Assembly (NCBI GenBank): GCA_937858705.1
Contig: CALLZM010000025.1
Location: forward strand, 1-47,218
DNA length: 47,218 bases
Direction: 5' to 3'
From: an uncultured Candidatus Saccharibacteria bacterium
GTDB lineage: Bacteria; Patescibacteriota; Saccharimonadia; Saccharimonadales; Saccharimonadaceae
The position numbers and the translations under genes are program-made. Each line of letters opens with the position of its first letter. The stretch's first letter is position 1. This document shows, piece by piece, positions 33,120 through 41,400 of this stretch. The notes under the pieces were generated by a model. That model was not told the DNA's origin. It did not search any database and saw only the letters and a program-made list of their open reading frames with translations.

Positions 33120-33725
33120 TTACTTTACGCCACCAAGCTGGTTGATTGGCCAAATACGGAAGCTGGCAGGACCAACGATATCGTAGAATGGAATGGTGCC
33201 GAGGCCGCTTCGGGAATCCCACGAATAATCGCCTTCGCGGTGGTCGCCGGCGACATAGAGCTCATTGTCTGGCACTATCAGTGTAGAATCACCACTTGAA
33301 TATGATCCTGGTGTGCCGCCGCTCGGGAGTTCGTCTGGGTTGAAACCTTCGGGGTGGGCATTGTTATATACGGTTAGCTTGCCACTTCTGACGGTGACTT
33401 TTTCGCCAGGGAAGGCGATGACTCGCTTGATGATAAACTCATCTTTATTCCCCATAGTAAAGCGGGGGTTTTTGAATACAATAATCTGTCCGCGCTCTGG
33501 CACATACGACTTATTTTGGATATTTGCCATAGTGACTGGCAGGCGGTTGATGATAAGTCGATCGCCAGTATGGAGCGTATTTTCCATGCTTTGTCCTACC
33601 ACATTGAAGCTGCGGAATACGAAGCTGTTGATGAAGAGAGTGCCAACGAGCACCAATACAACAAACCCTACAAAACCGAGTGCATCACGCAAACCAGGGT
33701 GACGAGTGAGAAAACTTGCTTCCAT
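33120..33725 (-). CDS. lepB: Signal peptidase I
   Basis: A 201-residue membrane protease that removes signal peptides. One N-terminal membrane helix (about residues 13-33) is followed by the catalytic Ser in VGQSMENTL (about residue 41) and the catalytic Lys in DEFIIKRVIAFPGEKV (about 97). GDHREGDYSWDSRSGLG near the end is the conserved box E. The minus-strand -10 TGC-TACAAT ends 7 bases before the ATG. It ends 11 bases from the convergent lipoprotein gene. Confidence 0.93.
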   Translation of the reverse strand: MEASFLTRHPGLRDALGFVGFVVLVLVGTLFINSFVFRSFNVVGQSMENTLHTGDRLIINRLPVTMANIQNKSYVPERGQIIVFKNPRFTMGNKDEFIIKRVIAFPGEKVTVRSGKLTVYNNAHPEGFNPDELPSGGTPGSYSSGDSTLIVPDNELYVAGDHREGDYSWDSRSGLGTIPFYDIVGPASFRIWPINQLGGVK

Positions 33726-33814
33726 CGCTCCTTATTGTAGCACACATAAGCTCTAAGTTTCTAACCATAAAAAGTATAAACTTAGTGAGGGGAAATATGG
33801 TACAATAAGAAAAC

Positions 33815-35458
33815 ATGAGAAATAGTAGTATTGATGGTTTTGTTCGTCGGCGTTCGAGCCATGGCATGTCAGATATATCAAATACGGGCGGGTTGCAGCC
33901 TTCCTCCGAGAATAGGCGATTATCGACAGCATCCCATAGAATTGTAGAAGATCATGAGCCAGTTCCTATTCAGCCAACTGCCGAAAGCGGCTTGAGCCGT
34001 TCCGAAATTGACGATTCACTTAATTCTCTTGATACGACAGCGGAGCCACCAAAAAGAGGTCGACGGAAAAAGCAGCTAAAAGACAGAGCCAAGCGAAAGA
34101 AACGCATAAAATGGATTGTTATTGCTGTTGTTACTGTTTTATTAGGACTGGGTCTCTATGTCGGTATTAAAGCATTTATTGCCAGTGGTAAAGTGTTTGA
34201 TGGTAGTATTTTTGGCCTTATCCAAAATCAACCATTGAAAAAAGATACCAATGGCCGTAGCAATATCTTAGTATTTGGTACCTCTGAAGATGATTATGAG
34301 GGAGGTGTGCAACATGCAGGTGCACTTCTGACAGATTCGATGATGGTAATGAGTATCGACCAAGAGAAACACAATGCGTTTACCTTTAGTATACCGAGAG
34401 ACCTTTGGGTAAAGTACGACAGGGCTTGCTTTAGTGAATACGAAGGTAAAATCAACGCATTTTATCAATGTATAGCGGGTGATAAAAATGATAGCCCTGA
34501 AGGAGCCAATGCGCTTCGTAAGAAGGTTGGTGAAGTGACGGGGCTCGATATACAGTACTATACCCATGTTAATTATTCGGTGGTGAAAGATGCTGTCGAT
34601 GCTGTGGGCGGCATAGAAGTAGATATCAAAGGCTATGGTGCTGTACCGTACGGTGTGAAACCAGGCAGTATTTTAGACCGAAACTTCGATTGGAAGTGCA
34701 ACTATCAATGCTATTTCGTTAAGTACGAGCCAGGTGTGCACAAAATGGACGGTGAGCATGCGCTGGCGCTCGCGAGAGCTCGAGGAGCGAACGGCGGGTA
34801 CGGCTTACAGCGAAGCAACTTTGATCGTGAGATAAATCAGCAAAAGATTGCTATGGCTTTGGTGAAAAAAGCAGCCGATGCCGGTACGCTGACCAACCTT
34901 GGCAAGGTAACAGGCCTTATCGATGCCATGGGCGACAATTTTCGCACAAATTTTGAAACGAGTGAAATCCGCACGCTTATGGATATTGGCTCAAAATTAG
35001 CCCAAGAAAGTAAAAGTATGACCTCAATTTCACTTATCGATGCCGAGCCAGCAATTTTAACGACTACAAACAGTACTGTTCAACCAGTGCTTGGCCTGTA
35101 CGATTTTTCTGGTGTTCAAGCGTTCTTAAAGCAGCAATTGTCAAACAATCCAATTGTTCGAGAAGGGGCGAAAATAGGAGTCTACAATGGCAGTGGACAA
35201 GCCGGAGTGGCTCGTAAAGCAGCAGATACGCTCGAAGAATCCAAGATGACTATTACGGTTGTTGCCGATGCTCCGGCTGGGGCATATGCCCCTTATACCG
35301 TCTATGTGTTAAATGATACTATGACTGCCACAAAAGCAAAATTGGAAAAGCTGTATGGCGTAACTGCTACGACTGGTCAGCCACCGATAAATGCCACTGG
35401 TCTTGATTTCGTTGTTATTGTTGGTAAGGCGCCAGAGGAAAATCAGCAGCAAAGATAA
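33815..35458 (+). CDS. LytR-CpsA-Psr (LCP) family glycopolymer ligase
   Basis: A 547-residue membrane protein. A polar N-terminus with a basic RGRRKKQLKDRAKRKKRIKW run leads to one membrane helix (about residues 108-130). The LCP domain follows: LLTDSMMVMSI with the catalytic Asp, FSIPRDLWVKY with the conserved Arg, and KINAFYQCIAG, then VGGIEVDIKG. A C-terminal LytR_C domain (IGVYNGSGQAGVARKAADTL) is present. LCP enzymes attach glycopolymers to peptidoglycan. The -10 TGG-TACAAT (33801-33806) ends 8 bases before the ATG. Confidence 0.92.
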   Translation: MRNSSIDGFVRRRSSHGMSDISNTGGLQPSSENRRLSTASHRIVEDHEPVPIQPTAESGLSRSEIDDSLNSLDTTAEPPKRGRRKKQLKDRAKRKKRIKWIVIAVVTVLLGLGLYVGIKAFIASGKVFDGSIFGLIQNQPLKKDTNGRSNILVFGTSEDDYEGGVQHAGALLTDSMMVMSIDQEKHNAFTFSIPRDLWVKYDRACFSEYEGKINAFYQCIAGDKNDSPEGANALRKKVGEVTGLDIQYYTHVNYSVVKDAVDAVGGIEVDIKGYGAVPYGVKPGSILDRNFDWKCNYQCYFVKYEPGVHKMDGEHALALARARGANGGYGLQRSNFDREINQQKIAMALVKKAADAGTLTNLGKVTGLIDAMGDNFRTNFETSEIRTLMDIGSKLAQESKSMTSISLIDAEPAILTTTNSTVQPVLGLYDFSGVQAFLKQQLSNNPIVREGAKIGVYNGSGQAGVARKAADTLEESKMTITVVADAPAGAYAPYTVYVLNDTMTATKAKLEKLYGVTATTGQPPINATGLDFVVIVGKAPEENQQQR

Positions 35459-35487
35459 GCTGACTGTGCTATAATTGATACTTAGTT

Positions 35488-36267
35488 ATGGAGTTTATCA
35501 AGGCTTCTCGTCGCAAATCGCAACTAAGTGAGTTCGCTTACATCGCTTTGAATGTGGGTCTCGCAGTGACGCTGCTACTAATGGTGCTATTTATTGAGAA
35601 TGTATGGCTCCCTATCATCGTTGTCCTCATCAGTAAATGGCGGATTTTTGCTGTTCGTCCGCGCTTTTGGACCATTAATATTGTGGCGAATATGGTCGAT
35701 ATTATTGTCGGCGTGGGTCATGTGGTGCTGTTGTTGGCGGCTCATTCGGCGGTATGGGTACAGATATTGTTGACCATTGGTTTTGTTGTGTGGCTGTTAC
35801 TAGTGAAGCCGCAATCAAAACGCATGTATATTGTAGCGCAAGCGCTCGCGGCAGTGTTTGTTGGTACGACGGCATTGGCTATGGTGGCATATAGTATCAA
35901 TCCAATAGTGATGGTATTTGGCATGTGGGTCATTGGCTATAGTGCTGCGCGGCACATTCTTTCTAGCTACGACGAGCCGTATACGAAGCTTTACAGCTTA
36001 GTCTGGGCACTACTGATAGCGGAGCTGGGCTGGCTCGGGTATCACTGGTTGTTTGTCTATAGCTTACCGGGCGCAGGCAATCTAAAATTGGTGCAGCTGG
36101 CATTTATTACCACGCTCCTCAGTTTCATCACAGAACAGTGCTACGCGAGCTATCACAAGTACAAGAAACTGAAGACGAACGATATACTGATGCCGATATT
36201 GTTCTCAGCAGGATTAGTATTGGTATTGTTGCTATTTTTCAACCGAATAAGTGCCGGTCTTGTGTAA
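35488..36267 (+). CDS. Unknown polytopic membrane protein
   Basis: A 259-residue protein with about eight hydrophobic helices from residue 17 to the C-terminus and a short basic N-terminus (KASRRKSQL). No signature residues of a known transporter were noticed. The -10 TATAAT (35470-35475) lies 12 bases before the ATG. It sits between an LCP ligase and an HtrA protease, so an envelope role is likely. Confidence 0.6.
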   Translation: MEFIKASRRKSQLSEFAYIALNVGLAVTLLLMVLFIENVWLPIIVVLISKWRIFAVRPRFWTINIVANMVDIIVGVGHVVLLLAAHSAVWVQILLTIGFVVWLLLVKPQSKRMYIVAQALAAVFVGTTALAMVAYSINPIVMVFGMWVIGYSAARHILSSYDEPYTKLYSLVWALLIAELGWLGYHWLFVYSLPGAGNLKLVQLAFITTLLSFITEQCYASYHKYKKLKTNDILMPILFSAGLVLVLLLFFNRISAGLV

Positions 36268-36289
36268 TAGAGTGAAAAGGAGGGTCAAC

Positions 36290-37504
36290 ATGAATATGGA
36301 ACAACAAAAAAAACAGGGGGCAAAGAGTCAAGGTCACACAACGCCTGCTCATGCTCAGGTTTCACCAAAGCAGCTGCCAAAGTCGCAATCTTCTATGAAA
36401 TGGGCTATTTTTGCGGTCATTTCTGTTTTGGTGGTTGCTTGGGGTGTGTCTGGTGCCGTCATTTTGTATCAGAAAATGAATGAAAACAACCAAGTGACCG
36501 AACGGCCATTGATTGAGGGTGACGGCAATAAAATGGTGAGCTCTGAAGAAACAACCATTGCGGCAGTAGCGAAAAAAGTGTCGCCAAGTGTAGTATCTAT
36601 CGTCACAGAAAAGTCGAGTACGAGTATTTGGGGTGAGACAACGCAATCTGGTGCTGGCTCTGGATTTATTGTTGGCTCCGACGGATATATCTTGACCAAT
36701 CGTCATGTAGTGTCGGGAGCCAATCAATTTGAAGTGGTACTGTCGGATGGACGGACCTACGATTCTGTAAAGTTGGTTGCGACCGACCCCCTCAACGACA
36801 TTGCTTTTTTGAAAATAGATGATGCTAAAGATTTGCCAGTTGTTGAACTCGGCGATTCGACGACAGTACAGGTGGGACAGCGAGCAATTGCTATCGGCAA
36901 CTCGCTAGGGCAGTATCAAAATACGGTCACGAGCGGTATTATATCTGGCACGGGACGACCAATTGCTGCCTCGGATGGTCAAAGAGTTGAGCAATTGACA
37001 GACCTTCTACAGACCGATGCAGCTATCAATCCTGGTAATTCTGGCGGTCCGTTACTCAATTCGGCTGGTCAGGTAATCGGTATCAACACTGCGATTGTTG
37101 AGAACGCGCAGAGTCTTGGCTTTGCTATCCCTATAAATGCCACAAAAGGAATGCTCAAGCAAGTCCTTGCTGGCACTCGTCCAGTGCAACGAGCGTATAT
37201 AGGTGTTGCGTATACCCCTGTCAACGCACAAGTAGCGAAAGAGCATTCATTGCCAGTATCGCAGGGTGCTTTTGTATATTCTGAGTCGCGTCGTGCGGCG
37301 GTAGAGTCTGGCGGTCCAGCCGATGCTGCGGGTGTTCAACCTGGTGATGTCATCACTAAAGTAAATGCTGTTGAATTAGGGGCAAAAGGAAGCTTACTCA
37401 GTCTTATCTCTGAATATGCGCCTGGTGATACCGTTCGCCTCACCATCAATCGCAAGGGCGAAACCAAAGAATTGACAGTAAAACTAGGCGCTTACTCGTC
37501 TTAA
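36290..37504 (+). CDS. htrA: HtrA/DegP-type serine protease with one PDZ domain
   Basis: A 404-residue membrane-anchored quality-control protease. An N-terminal cytoplasmic tail and one membrane helix (about residues 38-60) precede a trypsin-like domain: His in LTNRHVVSG, Asp in DPLNDIAFLK and Ser in NPGNSGGPLLN, a complete triad. One PDZ domain follows (VESGGPADAAGVQPGDVITKVNAVELG). The frame opens at 36251, but the strong AAGGAGGG site and ATG at 36290 fix the start. Its end overlaps the convergent prmC by 21 bases. Confidence 0.93.
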   Translation: MNMEQQKKQGAKSQGHTTPAHAQVSPKQLPKSQSSMKWAIFAVISVLVVAWGVSGAVILYQKMNENNQVTERPLIEGDGNKMVSSEETTIAAVAKKVSPSVVSIVTEKSSTSIWGETTQSGAGSGFIVGSDGYILTNRHVVSGANQFEVVLSDGRTYDSVKLVATDPLNDIAFLKIDDAKDLPVVELGDSTTVQVGQRAIAIGNSLGQYQNTVTSGIISGTGRPIAASDGQRVEQLTDLLQTDAAINPGNSGGPLLNSAGQVIGINTAIVENAQSLGFAIPINATKGMLKQVLAGTRPVQRAYIGVAYTPVNAQVAKEHSLPVSQGAFVYSESRRAAVESGGPADAAGVQPGDVITKVNAVELGAKGSLLSLISEYAPGDTVRLTINRKGETKELTVKLGAYSS

Positions 37505-38302
37505 CGACACGATATAGCCGCTTAGCGACCCTAGTTCCAGCGAATATCTCTCGGCATGTTCGATAATCGCTGTATGCTGCTCTGGATCAGCTTCAAGCAG
37601 TAGATACCCATTCGGTCGAAGATACTCTGTTGTTTGTTTTAGTAGATCAGTTATGAGAGCCAAGCCATTGCTATCGGCATACAGTGCGCTACTAGGCTCG
37701 TACTGAACCTCTGGTGAAGTTTCCCAGGCCCTATCGACATACGGAAGGTTTGCCAGTATATAATCGAGCGGTTCGATATGTCCGTATAGGAGATCTTGCT
37801 TTCGGAGGCGTACTTCAGCGCCAAGGTTTTGAGCGTTTTCTTCAGCTACTTGGAGTGCTGCATCACTAATGTCGGTGAGAAGTACCTGGAGTGAAGGTCG
37901 TTCGAGCTTGGCGGTGATTCCTAGGCAGCCGCTCCCAGTGCCGATATCGATGAGATTTTTCGATGAAATATCGCTGCTAGTCAGCCGCAACAGTTCGGTT
38001 ATCATATCTTCTGATTCGGGGCGGGGAACCAGTGTTGCTGGTGTTACCTTAAATTTGCGTCCGTAAAACTCTTTATAGCCAAGAATATAGGCCAGAGGCA
38101 CCCGTTCACAGCGGAGCTGAAGTCGAGCATTGGCAATATCCACTCTACGAGAGTCGATGACTTCATCGAGATGAGCATGCAAATAAGTACGATTTTTCCG
38201 CAAAGTATTCGCAAGTATCAATTCGGCATCGAGCCGTGGCGAAAGTATACCGATGTGTTTAAGCTGTTTCGTGGCGTCGATTAGCCAGGTAGATATGTCC
38301 AT
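37484..38302 (-). CDS. prmC: Release factor glutamine methyltransferase
   Basis: A 272-residue SAM-dependent enzyme that methylates the GGQ glutamine of release factors. The SAM loop DIGTGSGCLGI is at about residues 121-131 and the catalytic NLPYVDR (NPPY-type) at about 185-191; the N-terminal helical domain carries RLDAELILANTL. It follows prfA in the same direction, the usual substrate-enzyme gene order. Confidence 0.93.
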   Translation of the reverse strand: MDISTWLIDATKQLKHIGILSPRLDAELILANTLRKNRTYLHAHLDEVIDSRRVDIANARLQLRCERVPLAYILGYKEFYGRKFKVTPATLVPRPESEDMITELLRLTSSDISSKNLIDIGTGSGCLGITAKLERPSLQVLLTDISDAALQVAEENAQNLGAEVRLRKQDLLYGHIEPLDYILANLPYVDRAWETSPEVQYEPSSALYADSNGLALITDLLKQTTEYLRPNGYLLLEADPEQHTAIIEHAERYSLELGSLSGYIVSLRRVSA

Positions 38303-38359
38303 GTTGTTACATTATACCAAACACAGCCCTTTGTGCCTCTGTGCTTGTATGCCCAGGCA

Positions 38360-39430
38360 TTATGCTTCGGCGTTCTGTGCCTTGAGCTCACGCTCGTACT
38401 TCTGGAGGTTTTCGATGAGGTCGTCGATGTCGCCGTTCATTGCCGCAGGGATGTTACTACGCGAGTGGTGGATGCGGTGGTCGGTGATGCGGTCTTGCGG
38501 GAAGTTGTAGGTGCGGATTTTTTCGGAGCGGTCGCCAGTGCCAACGAGACTGCGGCGCTCAGCTGTCAGTTTGGCGTTTTCTTCGTCGATTTTCAGTTGA
38601 AGCAGGCGTGAACGAAGCACGCTCATGGCCTTCTCGCGGTTTTTTATTTGTGATTTTTCATCTTGGTTGGTTACGACCATACCAGTCGGCAGGTGAGTGA
38701 TACGAACGGCAGAGTCGGTGGTATTGACGCTTTGCCCACCATGCCCGCCCGAACGAAATACATCGACACGGAGGTCATTTGCATGAATCTCAATGTCGGC
38801 TTCTTCGGCTTCTGGCAGTACTGCCACGGTGGCGGTTGAAGTATGAACGCGACCTTGCGACTCTGTCACAGGAATGCGTTGAACGCGATGAACACCACCT
38901 TCGAATTTCAATTGTGCATACGGTGCATCGCCTTTCACTTCAAATACTACTTCTTTATAGCCGCCGCTGTCGTTCGCTGACTCGCTCATGAGTTCAGTTC
39001 TGAAGCCGTGTGTTTCGCACCACCGCAAATACATGCGGTAAAGCTCGGCCGCAAACAAACTAGCCTCGTCGCCACCCGCACCAGCACGAATTTCTATGAT
39101 GACATTTTTTTCGTCGTTGGGATCTTTCGGGGTAAGTAGGATGAATAATTCTTCTTCCAGCTGCTTTAATTGTTGTTCGATCTCCGTTATTTCTGCTTTG
39201 GCAAGCTCTGCCAGCTCATCGCCGCCAGTAGCAAGTTCTTTTGCCTCTGCGAGGTTTTGCGTCAATTGCTCGCGTTCTTTGGCTTTAGCGATGAGCGTTT
39301 CTAGCTCTGAAAATCGCTTATTTTTCGCACTAAAATCGGGAGTATTGTACGAATCGGGGCGCGCCAAAAACTCACCGAGACTTGTGTGTTCGGCTTCGAG
39401 GTCGGAAAGATTGAGGGAAATTTGCGCCAT
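38360..39430 (-). CDS. prfA: Peptide chain release factor 1
   Basis: A 356-residue factor reading UAA and UAG. The codon-recognition tripeptide PVT is in [18 protein letters not shown], and the catalytic GGQ in [19 protein letters not shown]. The -10 TATAAT with extended TGC lies 10 bases before the ATG on the minus strand. prmC follows 57 bases later. UGA needs release factor 2, not seen in this window. Confidence 0.96.
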   Translation of the reverse strand: MAQISLNLSDLEAEHTSLGEFLARPDSYNTPDFSAKNKRFSELETLIAKAKEREQLTQNLAEAKELATGGDELAELAKAEITEIEQQLKQLEEELFILLTPKDPNDEKNVIIEIRAGAGGDEASLFAAELYRMYLRWCETHGFRTELMSESANDSGGYKEVVFEVKGDAPYAQLKFEGGVHRVQRIPVTESQGRVHTSTATVAVLPEAEEADIEIHANDLRVDVFRSGGHGGQSVNTTDSAVRITHLPTGMVVTNQDEKSQIKNREKAMSVLRSRLLQLKIDEENAKLTAERRSLVGTGDRSEKIRTYNFPQDRITDHRIHHSRSNIPAAMNGDIDDLIENLQKYERELKAQNAEA

Positions 39431-39459
39431 ATCTCTAGAAATTATAGCAGAGAATGGGG

Positions 39460-39720
39460 CTATCTGTATACTACGCTACGATGACCAACGCGCACAACAT
39501 ACACGGTGATCGACGAATCATTCACTTGGTAGAGGATGCGATAGTTTCCTTGGCGTATGCGGCGTACGGTACTGCCAGTGAGCTGGATAGAGTCAGTAGG
39601 GTACGGATTGAGGCTGAGTTGGTCAATTTTTGTTAAAATCTTTTTGCGGTCTTTTGCTGGGATGGGCGGGAGGTCTTTTTTGAGGACCCGCTTATCGAAA
39701 ATGAGGCTATATGAGGCCAT
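39460..39720 (-). CDS. RelE/ParE-type toxin
   Basis: An 86-residue protein. [20 protein letters not shown] followed by [15 protein letters not shown] is the RelE/ParE fold core, a ribosome-dependent mRNA nuclease or gyrase poison. A longer frame runs upstream through the antitoxin gene, but ATG at 39720 overlapping the antitoxin end by 14 bases is the standard arrangement. The catalytic class cannot be fixed by sequence alone. Confidence 0.82.
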   Translation of the reverse strand: MASYSLIFDKRVLKKDLPPIPAKDRKKILTKIDQLSLNPYPTDSIQLTGSTVRRIRQGNYRILYQVNDSSITVYVVRVGHRSVVYR

Positions 39721-39937
39721 CGCGTTTGAGCCCTGCGCGAAATTCTTCATATGTTTCGGTTGGACCGCCTGCGCGTTCTTCGAAGGCTTCGATATCGGCG
39801 AGGTCTTCGGCAATAGCATCGGCAATAGCGCGCTGAATGTACGCTGAAATAGTCTGGTCGGACTCGAGGGCACGGCGTTTCAATGCTTTCTGAAGCATAG
39901 GCGTGTTATAGAAAGTGGTTTTAATAACTGTACTCAT
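39707..39937 (-). CDS. RelB/DinJ-like antitoxin
   Basis: A 76-residue acidic protein: a ribbon-helix-helix start (STVIKTTFYNTPMLQKALKRRA, then DQTISAYIQRAIADAI) followed by an acidic toxin-binding tail. A longer in-frame ATG at 39988 is rejected because the promoter lies between. It starts 6 bases after its -10 box and is the first gene of the toxin-antitoxin operon. Confidence 0.8.
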   Translation of the reverse strand: MSTVIKTTFYNTPMLQKALKRRALESDQTISAYIQRAIADAIAEDLADIEAFEERAGGPTETYEEFRAGLKRDGLI

Positions 39938-39943
39938 GGTGAC

Positions 39944-39972
39944 AGTATAGCAGCATGCTGGCATGCTGTCAA
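39944..39972 (-). promoter_or_regulatory. Toxin-antitoxin promoter with operator in the spacer
   Basis: On the minus strand TTGACA (39967-39972), 17-base spacer, TATACT (39944-39949). The spacer carries two GCATGC palindromes (39954-39959 and 39961-39966 on the plus strand), a likely ribbon-helix-helix operator for autoregulation. Confidence 0.75.
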
Positions 39973-40012
39973 TATATGCCAGCGACACCGTACACCAGTG
40001 TAGCTTCTATCC

Positions 40013-40058
40013 AATTAGTAACAAATTTGTGACGGCCGTTCACTATTTGTTACTAATT
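40013..40058. repeat. 46-base extended palindrome
   Basis: A perfect 14-bp inverted repeat AATTAGTAACAAAT (40013-40026) / ATTTGTTACTAATT (40045-40058). The 18-base centre contains a further stem (GTGACGG / CCGTTCAC with one bulged T). It lies between the toxin-antitoxin promoter and the PRTase-like gene. The role is unknown: operator, cruciform or mobile-element end. Confidence 0.75.
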
Positions 40059-40149
40059 TTATAGAGATAGAGCTGTTTTTTTGGAAGGGGAGTGGTGTAT
40101 GGAATTCGTTAAAGTCCACCAAAGAATGGCGAAAAATGGTACGGTAAAA

Positions 40150-40178
40150 TTGCTTTTTTATCCATTTTATGCTAAAAT
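40150..40178 (+). promoter_or_regulatory. Promoter of the PRTase-like gene
   Basis: TTGCTT 40150-40155, 17-base spacer, TAAAAT 40173-40178 with extended TGC. It decides for ATG 40192 over the upstream in-frame starts. Confidence 0.6.
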
Positions 40179-40191
40179 AAAAAGACAAACT

Positions 40192-41388
40192 ATGGCAAGA
40201 CACATCAACGAACAGAATGAGCGCAAGCTACAACAGCCTGAATTATGCCCAGCAGATATAGCGTACCGATTTGAAGTGTTTGGAGCAGTGAAGCAGGCTC
40301 CGCTATTTGACGAGCAGATACAAGAAACAGATAGAACAAATGAGATCGTCTATATTCCTCACAAGCGCGCTCTCGGTGTTGGCACTAGCAACGATAGGTA
40401 CAGGTCGCGGCGTAAGATTACTACAGAGCATGTTGCCCTGAAGGCCCTGTCTACTTTCTTGGAAAGAGCCGCAAGATCATTGCAGGATAACTATGAGGAG
40501 CGGATGAGTGCTCACAGTATACAAGCGAATCTATCATTTATCGGCAAAAAAGAATTCGAAGAGGCGACTGCAGGGATTGCTGATTACTGGAAATGGCTTC
40601 TCGATGGCGATGAAACACTACAGATAGGTATTGTGACTGGAGCGCTCCCATATGTCGACTCTTCATATCGCGATAAAGATGGTCAGCACCAAATCAAAAG
40701 TGACGAGTTCGTACTCGATAGCATCTTAGCACACTTCTCTGATGAGGAACTTTACAGATATAGCGAGAGACTTCATATTGACTATGAAGATATCGTACAG
40801 AAAGCCACTGAGGCTGAAGATGCGGATCACTTTAAAATTGTATTGCTTGACGACTGGATGATTTCTGGTACTCAGTTAAGAGATGTGAGAGACAAAATAT
40901 ACTGGGAATTTCCTCGCCTGAATAAGTCGATTAGTATACAACTCATCGCAGCAAGTGGAGAATCTATCAGGGATGGACTTGTGATGCATGATTATTTTGG
41001 TGGTCGCAGGGGGGTTACGCCAATTCGAGCATACTATATAGCCCGAGAAGCACCTTTGAGCAAGGCTGATAACCATGCTCATATTACGGGCTACCATTCA
41101 TCTGTTGACTATGGTTTTGAGAAACTGATTAATCAAATGACGCATGTTATATTCGTAGACGGCGGAGAATTGGAAGAGATGCCACCTCTGACAAACATCG
41201 TAAGGCCTTACAGGCAAGGAGAAAAGTATCTTGCTCATTGCGCACGAGTTTTGATTGCGTCTGCGCAAAAGATAGGGGGGGGGATAGTCATGGTAGCTAG
41301 AGCACACGGACTACGCTGCCACGAGCTATTATTGACATTTTCACGAATCTATGCTAGTATGATAGATAAGGTACAGTTAGTATTGTAA
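40192..41388 (+). CDS. Phosphoribosyltransferase-like protein with a G9 tract
   Basis: A 398-residue soluble protein. KIVLLDDWMISGTQLRDV (about residues 217-234) matches the PRPP-binding loop of type I phosphoribosyltransferases (hydrophobic strand, DD, then SGT); no substrate family is recognised. Nine G (41275-41283) encode Gly362-364. In the present frame 34 more residues follow and run through the promoter of the next gene. With one G fewer a TAG comes directly after the Gly codons, and with one more, TAG comes six codons later, so the tract toggles the C-terminal tail. The short form may be the normal end. It forms a unit with the peptidase-like gene 12 bases downstream. Confidence 0.65.
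   Translation: MARHINEQNERKLQQPELCPADIAYRFEVFGAVKQAPLFDEQIQETDRTNEIVYIPHKRALGVGTSNDRYRSRRKITTEHVALKALSTFLERAARSLQDNYEERMSAHSIQANLSFIGKKEFEEATAGIADYWKWLLDGDETLQIGIVTGALPYVDSSYRDKDGQHQIKSDEFVLDSILAHFSDEELYRYSERLHIDYEDIVQKATEAEDADHFKIVLLDDWMISGTQLRDVRDKIYWEFPRLNKSISIQLIAASGESIRDGLVMHDYFGGRRGVTPIRAYYIAREAPLSKADNHAHITGYHSSVDYGFEKLINQMTHVIFVDGGELEEMPPLTNIVRPYRQGEKYLAHCARVLIASAQKIGGGIVMVARAHGLRCHELLLTFSRIYASMIDKVQLVL
41275..41283 (+). repeat. G9 homopolymer in the PRTase-like gene
   Basis: Nine G, codons 362-364. Slippage moves the stop codon to just behind the tract. Confidence 0.9.
41332..41360 (+). promoter_or_regulatory. Promoter of the clan CD peptidase-like gene
   Basis: TTGACA 41332-41337, 17-base spacer, TAGTAT 41355-41360, inside the last codons of the PRTase-like frame. 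The leader to ATG 41401 is about 33 bases. Confidence 0.72.
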
Positions 41389-41400
41389 ATAATAAAAACC

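Noticed and set aside
40081-40191. Upstream start of the PRTase-like gene
   Set aside because: The stretch contains the promoter (TTGCTT-17-TAAAAT at 40150-40178) and lacks a ribosome site.
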